64,000 nt of DNA from Cubamyces lactineus (Eukaryota; Basidiomycota; Agaricomycetes; Polyporales; Polyporaceae): positions 2,232,001 through 2,296,000 of the forward strand of contig JACDTU010000004.1 in NCBI GenBank assembly GCA_022376465.1, in the 5' to 3' direction. A model generated the notes under the pieces. The model was not told the origin of the DNA, did no database searches, and saw only the letters and a program-made list of their open reading frames with translations. Of the stretch, positions 38,794-50,500 are shown one piece after another. Each line of letters starts with the position of its first letter. Within the stretch, counting starts at the first letter, position 1. A program made the position numbers and the translations under genes.

Positions 38794-41427
38794 AGAATCG
38801 AAGGCATAAGCGTTCTGGCGAATCCCTGGGAGGATGGGAGGGGACTTGTACGGTGAAACGAGCGCCGCTTGGGATCATAAATACCGTGCGTGGGCCCGGG
38901 CAGAATGGGGCTAACCCGAGTATCCTACCTGCATTCCGGACGTCCCGAGACAGATCGTGCATATGATTGCGGAGGAGGAATGACGCATTCGAAGTCTGTT
39001 AGCTTGTATGAGTATGATGTACTTACGTCGCGTTGCTTCATTGGTCGACCGAACGATGAGCCCGATACCTGGAAGTTCCTGCATGACCTCAGAGGTCCCT
39101 CCATGGCCGTGCGCAGTCAGAACGCAGCCCTTCGAGTTTCGGACGATTCTCCGAAGTTGTTGCTCGTCGGCGAGCGAAAGGTCGTTCCTGCGTCGGGTGC
39201 AGAGTGATGCAACGATGACGAAGGACCGAAGGCGATCACGGTGACACCGCTGAGGGCGATGATGTCTGTGGTCGGGACCGCGCGGGGGCGCACGCCTATC
39301 TTTGACGTGCAGGGGGGCCAATAACCCCCCTAGGAGGCCTGGCACATCGTTCAAGCCTCCAAGATCGTTCAGCTGCCATCTGGAAGTACTCCACCGCCGA
39401 CGCGTCCATTTGTGCACGTTGTACGCTATACTCGATCACCGGGGCCGGGCGGGGGGAGGCGTCACACGCTGATACCTCTGCGCATCCAAGCTGCTTCAAC
39501 CCGAGTTGGTCCTAGCCATCGCGCCGGGCCTGCGATTTCAGACGCAGCTACGGACGCGGAGGGCCGCCGCCGTGAGAGAGGAGGGGTGGTATGCAGTCTA
39601 AGTTCGAGCAAGAGATTGGAATTAGCCTTCCGCCGACCGGTCGCACCGACCGTCCTGGACTAGCCTCGGGTTCTGTGCGAGATACGGGAACGCAGGTCTC
39701 ACCGGGATCGCCGCTGTGCGCCTGGAACGTGCTTCAAGGGAAGGAAGGGGTCGGTGGCAACGCCGCTAGCGCGAAGGGCGCGGTTAGGGACTGCCTGTCA
39801 AGCAGGCAGTATATTCGAGCGGACATGAAGGAGCGATCTCCCAGGACGAGGGTGCATGCGCGGCCGCCCGGAGGGTGGAAATTCCGAGATATGTATGGAG
39901 TATCCCCGCGGCGCACGGTGACGGTGGGGCGCGAGCATGACGGCTTGCGGGCAGGAATATTCGGATATTCACGAGGATCATGCGGAGGAAGGGAGGTTCG
40001 AATCCACACTGCTCTATCCCCGCATCGATTGTCACGCACGTAAGTATGGTTGGTACCTGCGGGTGCAGTGGGCTCGGTGCTCGCCCGCGGAGTGTGTAGT
40101 ACGAGACCAGGGTCCACAGCAGCATCAGTTGCGCACCGCTCGTCCTCATGGATGTTCACAGCCAAGATGGTCACGCCATAGGACGAACGCAGCCAGGATC
40201 ATTTCTCGCTCGTCGTGCCTGATCAGTCAAAAGCCCCGGGGGGAGCTTCGAAGCGTTCGGCGAGGTTCGCTGTGTGAGTTCGAACACCTTCCTTACCTCA
40301 CCCTGGTAACATGGAAATAACAGAAAGCTGTCCGCGCCCGTTATCCCGATCAGCCACCTGCAGCGCCTTGTGCTGCGTTCGGAATACGAACCTCCACCGC
40401 AGCATGCTCAGATTGTCGCCATATTCCCCTCGCTCTTTGCGCGCCCCTCTGCCAGAGATCGAGTCTAGCCGCCAGGCGCGCACACAGATACACAGATTCA
40501 CCTGATGCACGTCATCCTCCGCGCGCTCCTGAATCGCTACTGATCGGGCCAGCGTCACGCCCAGCCGCTCTAGATGCAATAATATAATTTCGATGCACGA
40601 TTGAGGGTGGTAATGTAAACGACAGGAGTGCGCGGAACAGTGCGGCGAGCCCTTCAGGCCCAGAGTACGACAGTGGTTGGTGTGATTGGATGCGGCGACA
40701 TTGACGAGGCTGTACGGACGAATGTGAACTAAACGGACGATATGACACAATGCGCACGGGATGGATGAGGATGCTTCAAAGACGACGGTTGCGATTGAAG
40801 AAAATGTACAATAAACGTGAAGAATAAGATAGAACGAAGGCGGCGACGTAAGTTGGATCGGGGTTCGGTGGAAGGGAAGAGGGGGTGTGGGTGCTCGTCG
40901 CGGAATGCAATCCAGAATAGGTGCGCGGGGAAGGAAAGGACGGGATGCATAGAGTAGGATATGTTCGAATAAAAGCTGAACAATGTCCGCGGGGAAGGGC
41001 CGGATGGTGCCAGTTGCTGTGGTCGAACGACAGATACACCGAATGGACTGCGTCAAGAGCTGTCCGTAATCGTACACGACAGGCGTACACGGCGGTGTAT
41101 CTTGGGCGGGGGGCGTCTACTCCGACTTCTCGTACTCGTATAGGCGACGGCGTCTGGCACAAGAAGAAGTAGGAGAGATGAGATACGATTGCTGAGAGGA
41201 AAGAATGCATGGATGAGTCGATGATGTTGTGGATGATGAGAGAACAGATTGCGTTTGAAGGAATGCCGAAGGACGACGTGTATGGTAGTGTTGATACATT
41301 TTGCTGGAAGACGAGGAGACTTGCATCGGATGGGCGACAGCGGGAGGAAAGCTTTTTACAACCAGGGCGACGGTGCTGAACGGGTAGCGAGCGGCAGCAG
41401 TGGGAGTAACAAGTGCCCGAGGCGATC
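38794..41427. other. 2.6-kb stretch without a convincing gene
   Basis: Between the oxidoreductase stop and the cyclin stop. On the minus strand about 39220-39030 reads LADEQQLRRIVRNSKGC...EVMQELPGIGLIVRSTNEA, followed by a GTAAGT-like donor; it might be an exon or a remnant but I could not extend it. Minus-strand frames at 40298-41077 and 40776-41459 are open but Ser/Pro/His-rich and without family features, so I treat them as cyclin 3' flank. No tRNA structure was found around the GGTTCGAATCC string near 39995. Confidence 0.4.
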
Positions 41428-42903
41428 TCACGAGACGACGGCAGGTCGAGGAGACGCAACGTTCAGGCTGTGGAGAGCCTGACGTTGATATCTGACGAAG
41501 TCGTGAGGGAGAAATTGCTCGGGAACCTGTTCGATCATCTGCTTGTTGATCACGGGCTCGAACTTGGGGGACGGGAGATTCTCCTTATCGTCCGACATGT
41601 AGGAGCTAGAGAAAGCGTCGCTCGAGAACACCGGGCTGGTGGGAGTCGCTGGCATGTCGTCTGACATATCCGATACCGTAGTCGAAACGCTCATAGGTGT
41701 GCAAACCTTGGGCGAGTGTGTCCGCACGGGCGTCATCGGGAGGGAAATGGGGGACTGTCTCTGGAAGCGACCGCCCTGGAGGTAGAACTGGAGAACGAAA
41801 GTCGCGGCCTTGGAGTAGAAGGCATACGAGTACTTCTTCACAAGCGTCTCCGAAAGCTCGTTCGCGTGCTTGGCGAGGCGATTATCCAGGTGCTCGACAA
41901 TTTCCAGGCACTCCTCAGTCTCCTCGAAGATGCGACGGCCCTTCCCGCAAAGGAAACGCGCGAGAGTGAGGGCACCGAGAGCGATGGCGGAGGAAGGATA
42001 TTGGCAGAACTCGCGGTAGAAGAGCGTAATCTCCATGAGGAAGCGGGCGACGTGCTGAACCTTCTGGTCCTCGACGATAGGCCCACAGCAAAAGATACGC
42101 AACCATGACTCTGCGGTCGGGTGGCCCAATGTCCATTGAATGGTTGAGAGGACATGACCTTCCATCTGAATGAAGGCCGACTCGTCGTACGTCTCCTGAC
42201 ACATCTGCGCGAGATCGTGAACGGTCGGGACGCGTTCCTTAGCGTCCTCGAACTTGGCCGCAATCCAGAGCGCCGCGCAACCGACGAGCTGGTAGTGCTT
42301 CACATAGACGACGCGCTTCGAGACGTAGCGGTCGATGATGTTCAACGTGAGGTAGAGGGTTTCCGGCCGTAGGCGGAAAAGGAAGTGTAGCTCCACGAGG
42401 AAATCAACGAGGCACGGGCGCATGTGCCATCGGATTTCTGGCTGCTGGTCCATGGATGCTATGGAACACATGGTTTGCCGCTGCAACGGCCAACCCAAGT
42501 GTCAATTTGGGCGTATTACGCGTATTAGGAGTTGGCTCACCTCCATCTCGTGCATGTAAGCACGAATCTCATCGTGATACTCCTCCTCCAGGTAGATTCC
42601 CTCCCGGCGCAATGCGCTAATTTGCGCGTATCTCTGCCGCTGCTCAGCTCTCGCTGCGCGAGGGGTTTTGCGAACGACAGAGTGTGCTGGATAAAGGGGG
42701 GATTGCCGCCGAGAAGATTTCGACACACCATACGGAGACGGCTTCTTCTTGGGGTACGCTGAGGGCCTTATGGCTCTGGTCGAGTTGGAGACGTCTTTCA
42801 TCTTGTGTAGGGGAGAATGAGGATGAGACTGATGGGTCAGAGGAATGCTAGACGAGGAGCCGCAGTGAGCCACTGTTCCAATAGCGGACGAAGCAGAAGC
42901 CAT
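41428..42903 (-). CDS. Cyclin (G1-type, CLN/PUC1-like)
   Basis: Cell-cycle regulator that activates a cyclin-dependent kinase. Exons 42903-42541 and 42480-41428 give 471 residues. The N-terminus is Ser/Pro/Lys-rich with RRQSPLYPAHSVVRKTPRAAR. The cyclin box begins at EEYHDEIRAYMHEM and continues over the intron with PEIRWHMRPCLVDFLVELH, ETLYLTLNIIDRYVS, YQLVGCAALWIAAKFED and MEGHVLSTIQWTLGHPT. The second cyclin fold contains FLMEITLFYREFCQYPSSAIALGA. The tail is Ser/Pro-rich with several SP/TP sites and a KEN box (SDDKENLPS), a signal for APC/C-driven destruction. The position of the Cln group versus B-type needs a tree; I lean to the fungal Cln/Puc1 side. Two in-frame upstream ATGs exist (42945, 43089). 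Confidence 0.85.
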
Positions 42904-45900
42904 GGCGAAGGTTGGGTCCAACGAAGGTCGCGCGCGGTGAAGCATGAACTTGAAGTGTCTCGTAGAGTGAAGTCGGACTCGACTGCGTAGAGACAAATAC
43001 GCAATGGGAAGCAAGAGAGAAGAACAAGGAGTAAAGGTAGGATGAAGAGACTCGAACGGTTGAGGTCGAACATGAACACTACACTTCACCGCGGGGGCGA
43101 AAAGGACTGTGTCCGATCATCACATCGGGCGTACGCGACAAGGCATGAGATAGTAAAGTACTCTCGTCGAAATGTTCCTACGCATACATGGAGAAGGAGA
43201 CAAGGGAGAAGCACTTACAGTGTGAGGAGGAAGTGGTCATGCAAGGGCTCTGACGGGAAGATGCGAGTTGCTGTTCGTCCGTGGTTAAGTGGACGAGCGT
43301 TGCCGGGAGCGTTGCGAGAGCTGATCCGGGAGATTAAAGATCGTCAGCGTGATGTTCGTGAAGATATGGACAGACGGAGGAGGGGAGGAAGGGGGGGACG
43401 AGGGGGAGGGGGAAAGTCGAGGACGCCGCGAACGTCGAGGACGAGCGAGCGGGGAGGAGAGACAAGCGAAGGCTGTTGGCCGAATTGAGCTATAAGGGAA
43501 CCGGGAAACCGGGGCGAGGCCATAGGCGCGGAAAGTTGATGGCAAGGGACAATGCGCAGGTAAACAATTCGAAACCAGGATAATAATCCGATAATAACCA
43601 ATCCTTGTGAAGGGGTTACTGCAGATGTTATCGACTGCCCTCGTCACAGACATCAGATGCCTCGTGTGCGGCCCTCTCCACCGCCCTCCTTGGCCATGAC
43701 ATCGCCGCCGACCCCGCCGCTGACCCCAGACGCACAATGGCCGCGGCGAGCAGCACGTGCGCAGTCCGCCCATTGCTCGCTCGAAACGGACGAGCATGGA
43801 GGACGATGATGGGGTAGAATGGAGCAGAGACGGACGGTTTCAACTTGAAGCAGTATCGTCTGTCCGCTTTGTTCGGGGACCGGGTCGGGTTCCCACGCCC
43901 CCACGTTCCACGATGCCGCCGCGTCCGGGTCCGGGTTACGAGCGGCTCAAAGGGGAAAGCGAATCCGAAAGGACTGCACTCACCTTCGATCGAATCCCTC
44001 GTCACGTCTTCACTGTCCTCGACGGTATATCCTCGAATCGATGATCACCAGTCTCGTCCACTCAGCTTCAGCCTGCAAAATCTGCCACACAATCCGTCAG
44101 CCATCGTCCAATGGCCCTGCGCCCCTTCCGCTTTCCGTCCCCGGTACTCACAGACACCAACGCGACTTGTTAGCTTTCTTGCGATCCGCGAACCCAGACC
44201 AATGTTTGTGCGAGCACGACCACGAGAACGAGAACGAACGAGATCCAAGGGATTAGATGCCGACCTTACGCAATTAAACGGGGCTTGCTGAGTTACTTGA
44301 GACCTGGCGATGCCGGGACCGAAACGAAGGACTGTGGGGTAAAGGAGGGACTTCGGGCGAATCTGCCGTCTTCTACGCTGCAGCAGCTGGAAGCTGGAGC
44401 AGTGGTTGAGGCGACCAAGACGTGGCGATCGACAGCAAACGGCCGACCGCAGACAGGGATGGTGCCAGAGGTGCTGAGCACAGAGGGAGGAATTGGTTCC
44501 ACGAGGTAACCTCTTCGACGCTCGGCTTAGCGGTGGTGTTCAGCGAAGCTGCCTAGGGTAGCTCGCTGGACGATAAAGAGGAGAGAGGAGAAGGAGAGAG
44601 GGGGGGCTGCGTTCGCTGTCGACGACCGATGCTTTCAAGGTGGAGAGGTGCCGGTGAAACGTAGCTGGCGGACGGGTCAATCACAATGCACGAAAGGCGT
44701 GTCCGCTTAGATCTCTCCAGCGCGCTGTCTCTAATACACAAACCGTTCTTCGGATCCTTTGCCAATTGGCCCATTTCTGGCGATGAGCTGCGTGAGCCTG
44801 AACACGTTGTCTGCCTGCAGGCAGCTCCCGCATCCAGATCCGTCTCATATCTCCATGATTTAGGTAAGCCCCTGCTTCCCCGTCCGACAGGCTTGCGCGC
44901 CGGGGAAGCATAATCCCACCTTCTTCAGGCTTTGCAGCAATCCTTTTCCCCCGTCCATGCTTTCCAAACGAACTGTCGTAACATGTTCTGCACTCCATTA
45001 CATTCCTCGCCTACCGCGAGTCTTGTTATCCAAGAGAAACCGCTTGCCGCCGTTCCTGACCGACTGGGATCATCATCATACCCGTTAATCACTCACTTGG
45101 CCCACTAGTTATGTAGATCTGAACCGCGGCCGCATCGCATGCACAGATCATGAAAGTCCGGTTGGTGCGGTGTGCTGGGCCTCGCCGGTTGCGACTGTGC
45201 GCGATGAGATGCCATCCAGAATAACTACAAGGCGTCATCCAAGTACAAGAAGGATCGCACCAGAACCGCTCTTCACCCGTATACACAGCTCCCAGGAAAT
45301 CCCTCCCATCAGTCACCTTATCGTATCAATCATAGCGCTCGCGTTCATCGAGAGCGCAGGGGAGGGGCGGGGGAGCTTGACGTACTCCTGACGTTGTGGA
45401 GGCATTGAACGCCGCCATTGACAGTGTACATTCTGATCACCTTCGACCGCTTGCCTCGTGCGGCGCGTAAATTGGAGAAGTGGTCAACGAGCAGCCGTGG
45501 CATTCCCGCATCCGCTCGTCCTGACAGCGGACGACGGTCTCAGCCGCGCGGCCAGCCATCGTCCTCCCCCAAATGTCCATACGCGGGGCCGCCACCCGGA
45601 TCGTGATGAGCCTCAGGCCCGACCAGAACTGCATGGGTCGGTCCATGGACGGGAATGCAGGAGCGGGATCCAGTGGCACAGTTCGAGCACGAAGCATCTG
45701 CCGAGCGACGCCGCCCCGCGGGTTCACGTCCTCCTTCGTTGCGCGTCTGTCAATTCGTACGTTTTCCGAACGTCCAACGGATCGCGAACGACGGGGATCC
45801 AAGACAGCTCAAGGTAGCCGGATGCCCGCCATGGCCTCGACCACGGAAGAGGCAGCGCCCTATGCGTACAGACGTCTCACAGAGGCGTTCATACGTACAG

Positions 45901-47592
45901 CACGCGGCGCTCGAGAACGGGGAATTTCTCTCGGCGCGAGGAGGACGTCCATCAAGAGCTTCTAGCTCGCCCCGTTGTTAACGCGGGTCTTTATTGCACG
46001 CAATAGATGGGAATCGCAGCACGCGCTCGTCCGATATCAGCTCGTTATAACAGCTTTTCACACAAGAAGTTCAGAAGCCCGACCAATGACCGACTCACAG
46101 CTGTTACAAGAAGCGACTGTGAGTAAGAGGACTTGTCAAGTACGCGATGTACGACCTCCGTGCGACAATTTGCCTTCTATGATCGCGGAGTTCCGAACCA
46201 TGCGTGAGAGGGGTGCTGTAGATGCACCATGCCGGCCAGCCGAGCGGAAACTTCAGACCCGCTGACATTAGACCATCCAGGCCATAGAGACTGGATATTG
46301 AGGGTGTGCAAGCAAGCATAGGTGTGATCTCATTGACGTCCGTAGAGCCTTGTCTGAGGGCAGGATGAAGACCGAGGTGTAGACAAAGGGAAGGAGAAGG
46401 CGCTATCTGCGAGGTATTCTCTTCGAAGTTCGCCAGATGGAGGGCTGCAAGCCAGAATGGTTATTCCAAAGAGCGACGGGCGGGGCATGTGGGAGTAGGA
46501 GCTTAATACAATAAGCTCTGCGTTTCGGAGGTAATCGCATGTCGAATCCTCGCAGAAGGGTGGTATGAATCGCTATCAAAGGCACGCGTAAGTGAGAGAC
46601 AAGCACAAGACCAAGGACAAGAGGCAAAAGACCGGTCAAGCCTAGAAAGGAATCCTGAAGGCGTCGAATCCCGCTGACAAACCCTGCCTTTCCCACCAGC
46701 TCCGATAAACGGGTGCTCTCCTGCCCTTCCGGGAAAACTCCGGAACAACGGCTCCGCGCTCCCGCCAGATCGGGCTGAGATTCGACAATTTTCGGCAGCG
46801 CACAAGACGGCAGATAACAGCGTAAACGCCGGATGTACTGGTATATGTTATCCCACATTACTCGTACTCGCCATAAATATGTCTTCCGCAGCTGAGAGAC
46901 ACACCCCGCAGTGCCATGTCCGCAGAGAGAACTTGTGATTACAAAGTGGTTACTTACAATGGCACACGGCTGCAGTTACTTCGGCTTCGTGATCGGGTCT
47001 AGCCGCTGGCCAGGAACAGAGCGCTTATGTATAGTTGTGGACCGAAAAGGGAAGCCGTGACGTCAACTCTACTCAACGTCTGTCTGTGTTTGGAGCTTGT
47101 AGCACATTGAACCACGGTATACCCAAAGATGAGCTACTTTAGTACGTACTGCAGCGCTATGTGCAGTGCATAAGCACCGGGCATTCACCAGCTTGTTTCC
47201 TCATTTGATCGATACGTCGCACTAGAGTTCTTAAACCCGTTCATCACGCGCTCCGTCACTCTCAGTTTGGCTGCATGTTTGCAAGATTATGGCACCAAAA
47301 TATCAACTCAGGTGTTTACGCGCACCAATTTCCTGCCACCTGTCACAACGAGAAGGTGAGTGGCAGACAATATTTATGGGCCGGCTTGGCAGTTGGACTG
47401 GGACCACGTAATGTCAATCAGAGTTGTGCCGACACTATGACAGAGATTACTGTACGTCCTCATGGTACGTATGCGTCAAGACTAGGTACAGGAACACAAA
47501 CATCGTGAGATATAGAGATCGAAACGAGAATGCACAAAGAAGAAAACGAATGGATATGAACAATATCATAAGAGGGGGGGCCTACTAACCGC
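42904..47592. other. 4.7-kb gene-poor stretch
   Basis: The first part is the cyclin promoter; 43375-43430 is G/A-rich on the plus strand (C/T-rich on the cyclin coding strand). From 43600 to 46400 many short frames overlap on both strands, with no known domain, no long exon-like signal and no visible long terminal repeat. A separate weak frame lies at 46403-46858. 46900-47590 is A/T-richer and looks like ordinary spacer. This is the largest unexplained space in the window. Confidence 0.4.
46403..46858 (-). CDS. Possible small membrane protein (weak)
   Basis: A 151-residue frame starting MWDNIYQYIRRLRCYLP with one hydrophobic stretch (LTGLLPLVLGLVLV) and a basic C-terminus. It is the only frame in the gene-poor region that starts with ATG and has an even, protein-like composition. 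No homologue, promoter element or splice evidence supports it, and a chance frame of this length is not rare at this GC content. Confidence 0.2.
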   Translation of the reverse strand: MWDNIYQYIRRLRCYLPSCALPKIVESQPDLAGARSRCSGVFPEGQESTRLSELVGKAGFVSGIRRLQDSFLGLTGLLPLVLGLVLVSHLRVPLIAIHTTLLRGFDMRLPPKRRAYCIKLLLPHAPPVALWNNHSGLQPSIWRTSKRIPRR

Positions 47593-50500
47593 TCACTCTC
47601 TGTGGCCGCCGCCCATCAAGAGCGCCATCAAGTCCTGTGTGGCTTGCGCGTTACCACCCGGCACGCCCTGTTGCTGGAGATGTGAAGGAAGGAGATGCGG
47701 CATCATCTGTGGAGGCAGATGCTGCTGTTGCTGCTGGAGCTGTTGGCGCATAGCGATATGCGACCCAGGTCCCTGCTGAGGAACGAACCCAGGGCCACCG
47801 CCGCCGCGGAGACCGGCACCGCCTAGGTTGCCCTGTGTCATGCCCAACAGCTGAGCCTGGTTAGCCACCCGAAGGTCAATGCTATTCGGGCCAAGGCCGC
47901 CCATCGGGTTCACCGACAGCGGGTTCTGGGGGCCAGGCGGCCCACGCAGTGGTGGATTGCCGTTGAAACCGAGATTCCCTTGAGTGAACGTGTTGTAGAC
48001 TTGCTGGGCGGGCGAAGCGCTGTGGAGGCCGCCACCAGGCATGCCTACGCCTGCGCCGAGGAACTGGGAAGGGTCGTGTGGAGGTCGGCCACCAAGGTTG
48101 GCGAGGCCCGGGGGCAAGCGCTGGGAAGGGGGAGGTTGAAGGACGTTCTGGCCCGAGATCGGCGATGCGCCGCGGAACTGGCCCTGTTGCAACGAAAGGC
48201 CGCCGTTGCGAAGCATCGTTGCCTGCTGGGTATACATGGACGGCATCGGGGCATTGTACATCTGCTCCATGTTCCGCTGCTGTGCAAGGCGTTGAACGTT
48301 GAAATGAAGGGGGTCGTCGATTTGCTCATTGAACAAAATTCCACCGGATTCACGGCTGCGTGAGCGTGGCGGGACGGGACGCAGACCTGGGACAAGGCCA
48401 TCGGGTACGAAACTCCTATCGTCGAGTCGGCTATCGTAGAGAGACTCGAGGCGATTGTTTTGAGCAATCTGTTGCTGGTGCAGCTGCTGCTGTTGCTGCT
48501 GATGCTGTTGCTGCAGAATTTGTAGCTCAAGGTTGCTCTGAGCGAATTGGTTGCCGCCTTGAGGTATCCTACCCGGCTGAGGGATCTGTGGTGACACGCG
48601 ATGGGCCTGTCGGTGTGTTCTTAATACGGTTCTGTTTTGTACACCAATTGTGCATACCTGTGTTGAGCTCTGCAGCATTGCAAATATGTCCTCCATCGTC
48701 CTTTCTCCCCTGGGTCCATTAAGGCCGCTGGGCCCCATGGGTTCCTGTCTGGGGAGAGGCATCACGGGTTGCGCTGGAACGCCTTGAGGGCCGAGGCGCG
48801 GCCCTGTAGCCTGCGCGTCTCTCGTCTTCGCGTCGAAGAATTTCGCAAACCGGCTCCCTTTGTTGGCGGCGTAGTTGGCCCCACCTACCAGGTTCCCTGC
48901 CTGGTCGAGCTGCATTCCGGGAGGAAACGCGGCACCTTGTGGCCCACCTAGCTCATTATACGGTGGTCCATTTTCGCTAGGGACGCCGAGGATCGCGCGC
49001 TCCGCAGCGGAGGAGCCCGAGGCGCGGCGGATACCCTCGTTGAGCTGCCCGAGATGAACGGCCTCGCGCAGATCTTCCAGAGGCATGTTGAGTTGAGAGC
49101 CATTGCTGAGAGGCGAGAAACTGCGGACAACGCGAGGCGGCTCGACGGAGTTCATGCGCGACCCTCCGTACTGTAATTCGTTGGTGAGAGCGTCAGGAAT
49201 GTGAGGAGGAATGGCAGATGGGCCGGACGGGCCATGGGTGGCTGGTGTCGCAAGACCTGGAGGTGGCAATTGAGCTGTCACCGAAGCAGGGCCACTGCTT
49301 GCCGATGGCAACCGAGATTTGAACGCAAGGACGCGGGAGCCGGCGGGAGGATTGAAAGCGGTAGTAGACGAGCTGGATGACGTGGTATCCACAGGTGTAG
49401 AGTTCGTACTTGGGGATTGAGAGGGAGCAGGGGCAATTTGTGATAGACGGGGACCAATCACTTTCGAGGTCTCAAGCGATCGGTCGAACGAAGGGCTGGA
49501 GGACTCCGAGCCGCGAGGCAATGCGTTCACTTCGGTCGTGAGCGCATTCAGCGAGGTCGGAGTACCATTCGCAGGAGTGGAAGAAAGCGCTGCGCGGGGA
49601 GATGGCTGATCACTTCTCTGAGACTGGGAGGACGAGAACTTGGGCCCGTTTGACTGCTGGACAACGACTGTGGGATCTTCTCATGATGTCAGAACATGCG
49701 TATCTTAGTGCGAACGTCTCAAGACGACGTACCGGAGTTCGTAGCAGTATCCTGGCTACTGCCCTGTAGGGAAGGACTTGCAGATAAACCTGGAGGGCCG
49801 AGCTCCGGCTGGCCATTGTGCACTTTCTCGCCCTCCTTCTTCTCAGCTTCGCGCTTCATCATCAGCTTGAATAGCTGTATCTCGTCCATTGGGCCCTCGA
49901 GACGTGGAGGCGTCTGCGATTCAGTGTTCCCATTGGTGTTGGAAGTCGTGGCGCCGTCTGTGCTACTTTCGGTGACCTTCTCCTTGCGTTCTTTCTCTTT
50001 CATCCCCTTCTTCCACGCCTGTATGCTGTCGAGTTCGCCATCAGCGGTCTTCCCGCCAAGAATACCACCACCAGGGGTCGCAGGGATATACGTTTCCATC
50101 CAAGCGGGTTCCGCCTCGCGGTCCTTGTCACGGTCACGGCGATCCTCCCTGTCCTTAGCATCATCATTGGCTCCCCCGAGCCGTCGTTCCCGCCCGGCGC
50201 CTCTACGAGTTCGACCATCTCTTTCGTCACCAGCGGAGGGCCGCTCCCTGTCACGCTCCTCGAAACGATCCCATCGTTCGCGTTCACGTCGGGCAGCCAT
50301 GCGCTCGTCCCTCCGGCCATCGTCCCGCCACCGTCGAGGATCGTCCTCACCGTCGCGGTCTGTGTCCTTGGTGCGACGACCATACTCGTAACGATCCCGG
50401 TCGTATGAGTCGTCCCAGTCTCGGCGATGATCCTCCCTGTCACGACGACTTGCCTCATCCTTTTCCCTTCGATCATCGCGGTCCCCGTCGCCACGGCGAT

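Noticed and set aside
39985..40040. GGTTCGAATCC string resembling a tRNA B box
   Set aside because: The flanking bases do not pair as a T-arm, and no A box or acceptor stem could be drawn.
40298..41459. Two long minus-strand frames (259 and 227 residues) after the cyclin stop
   Set aside because: Composition is Ser/Pro/His/Cys-rich, they overlap in different frames and lie in the expected 3' flank of the cyclin.
43285..46000. Search for transposon or retroelement coding motifs in the gene-poor stretch
   Set aside because: No reverse transcriptase, integrase or transposase motif and no terminal repeats could be seen by eye.
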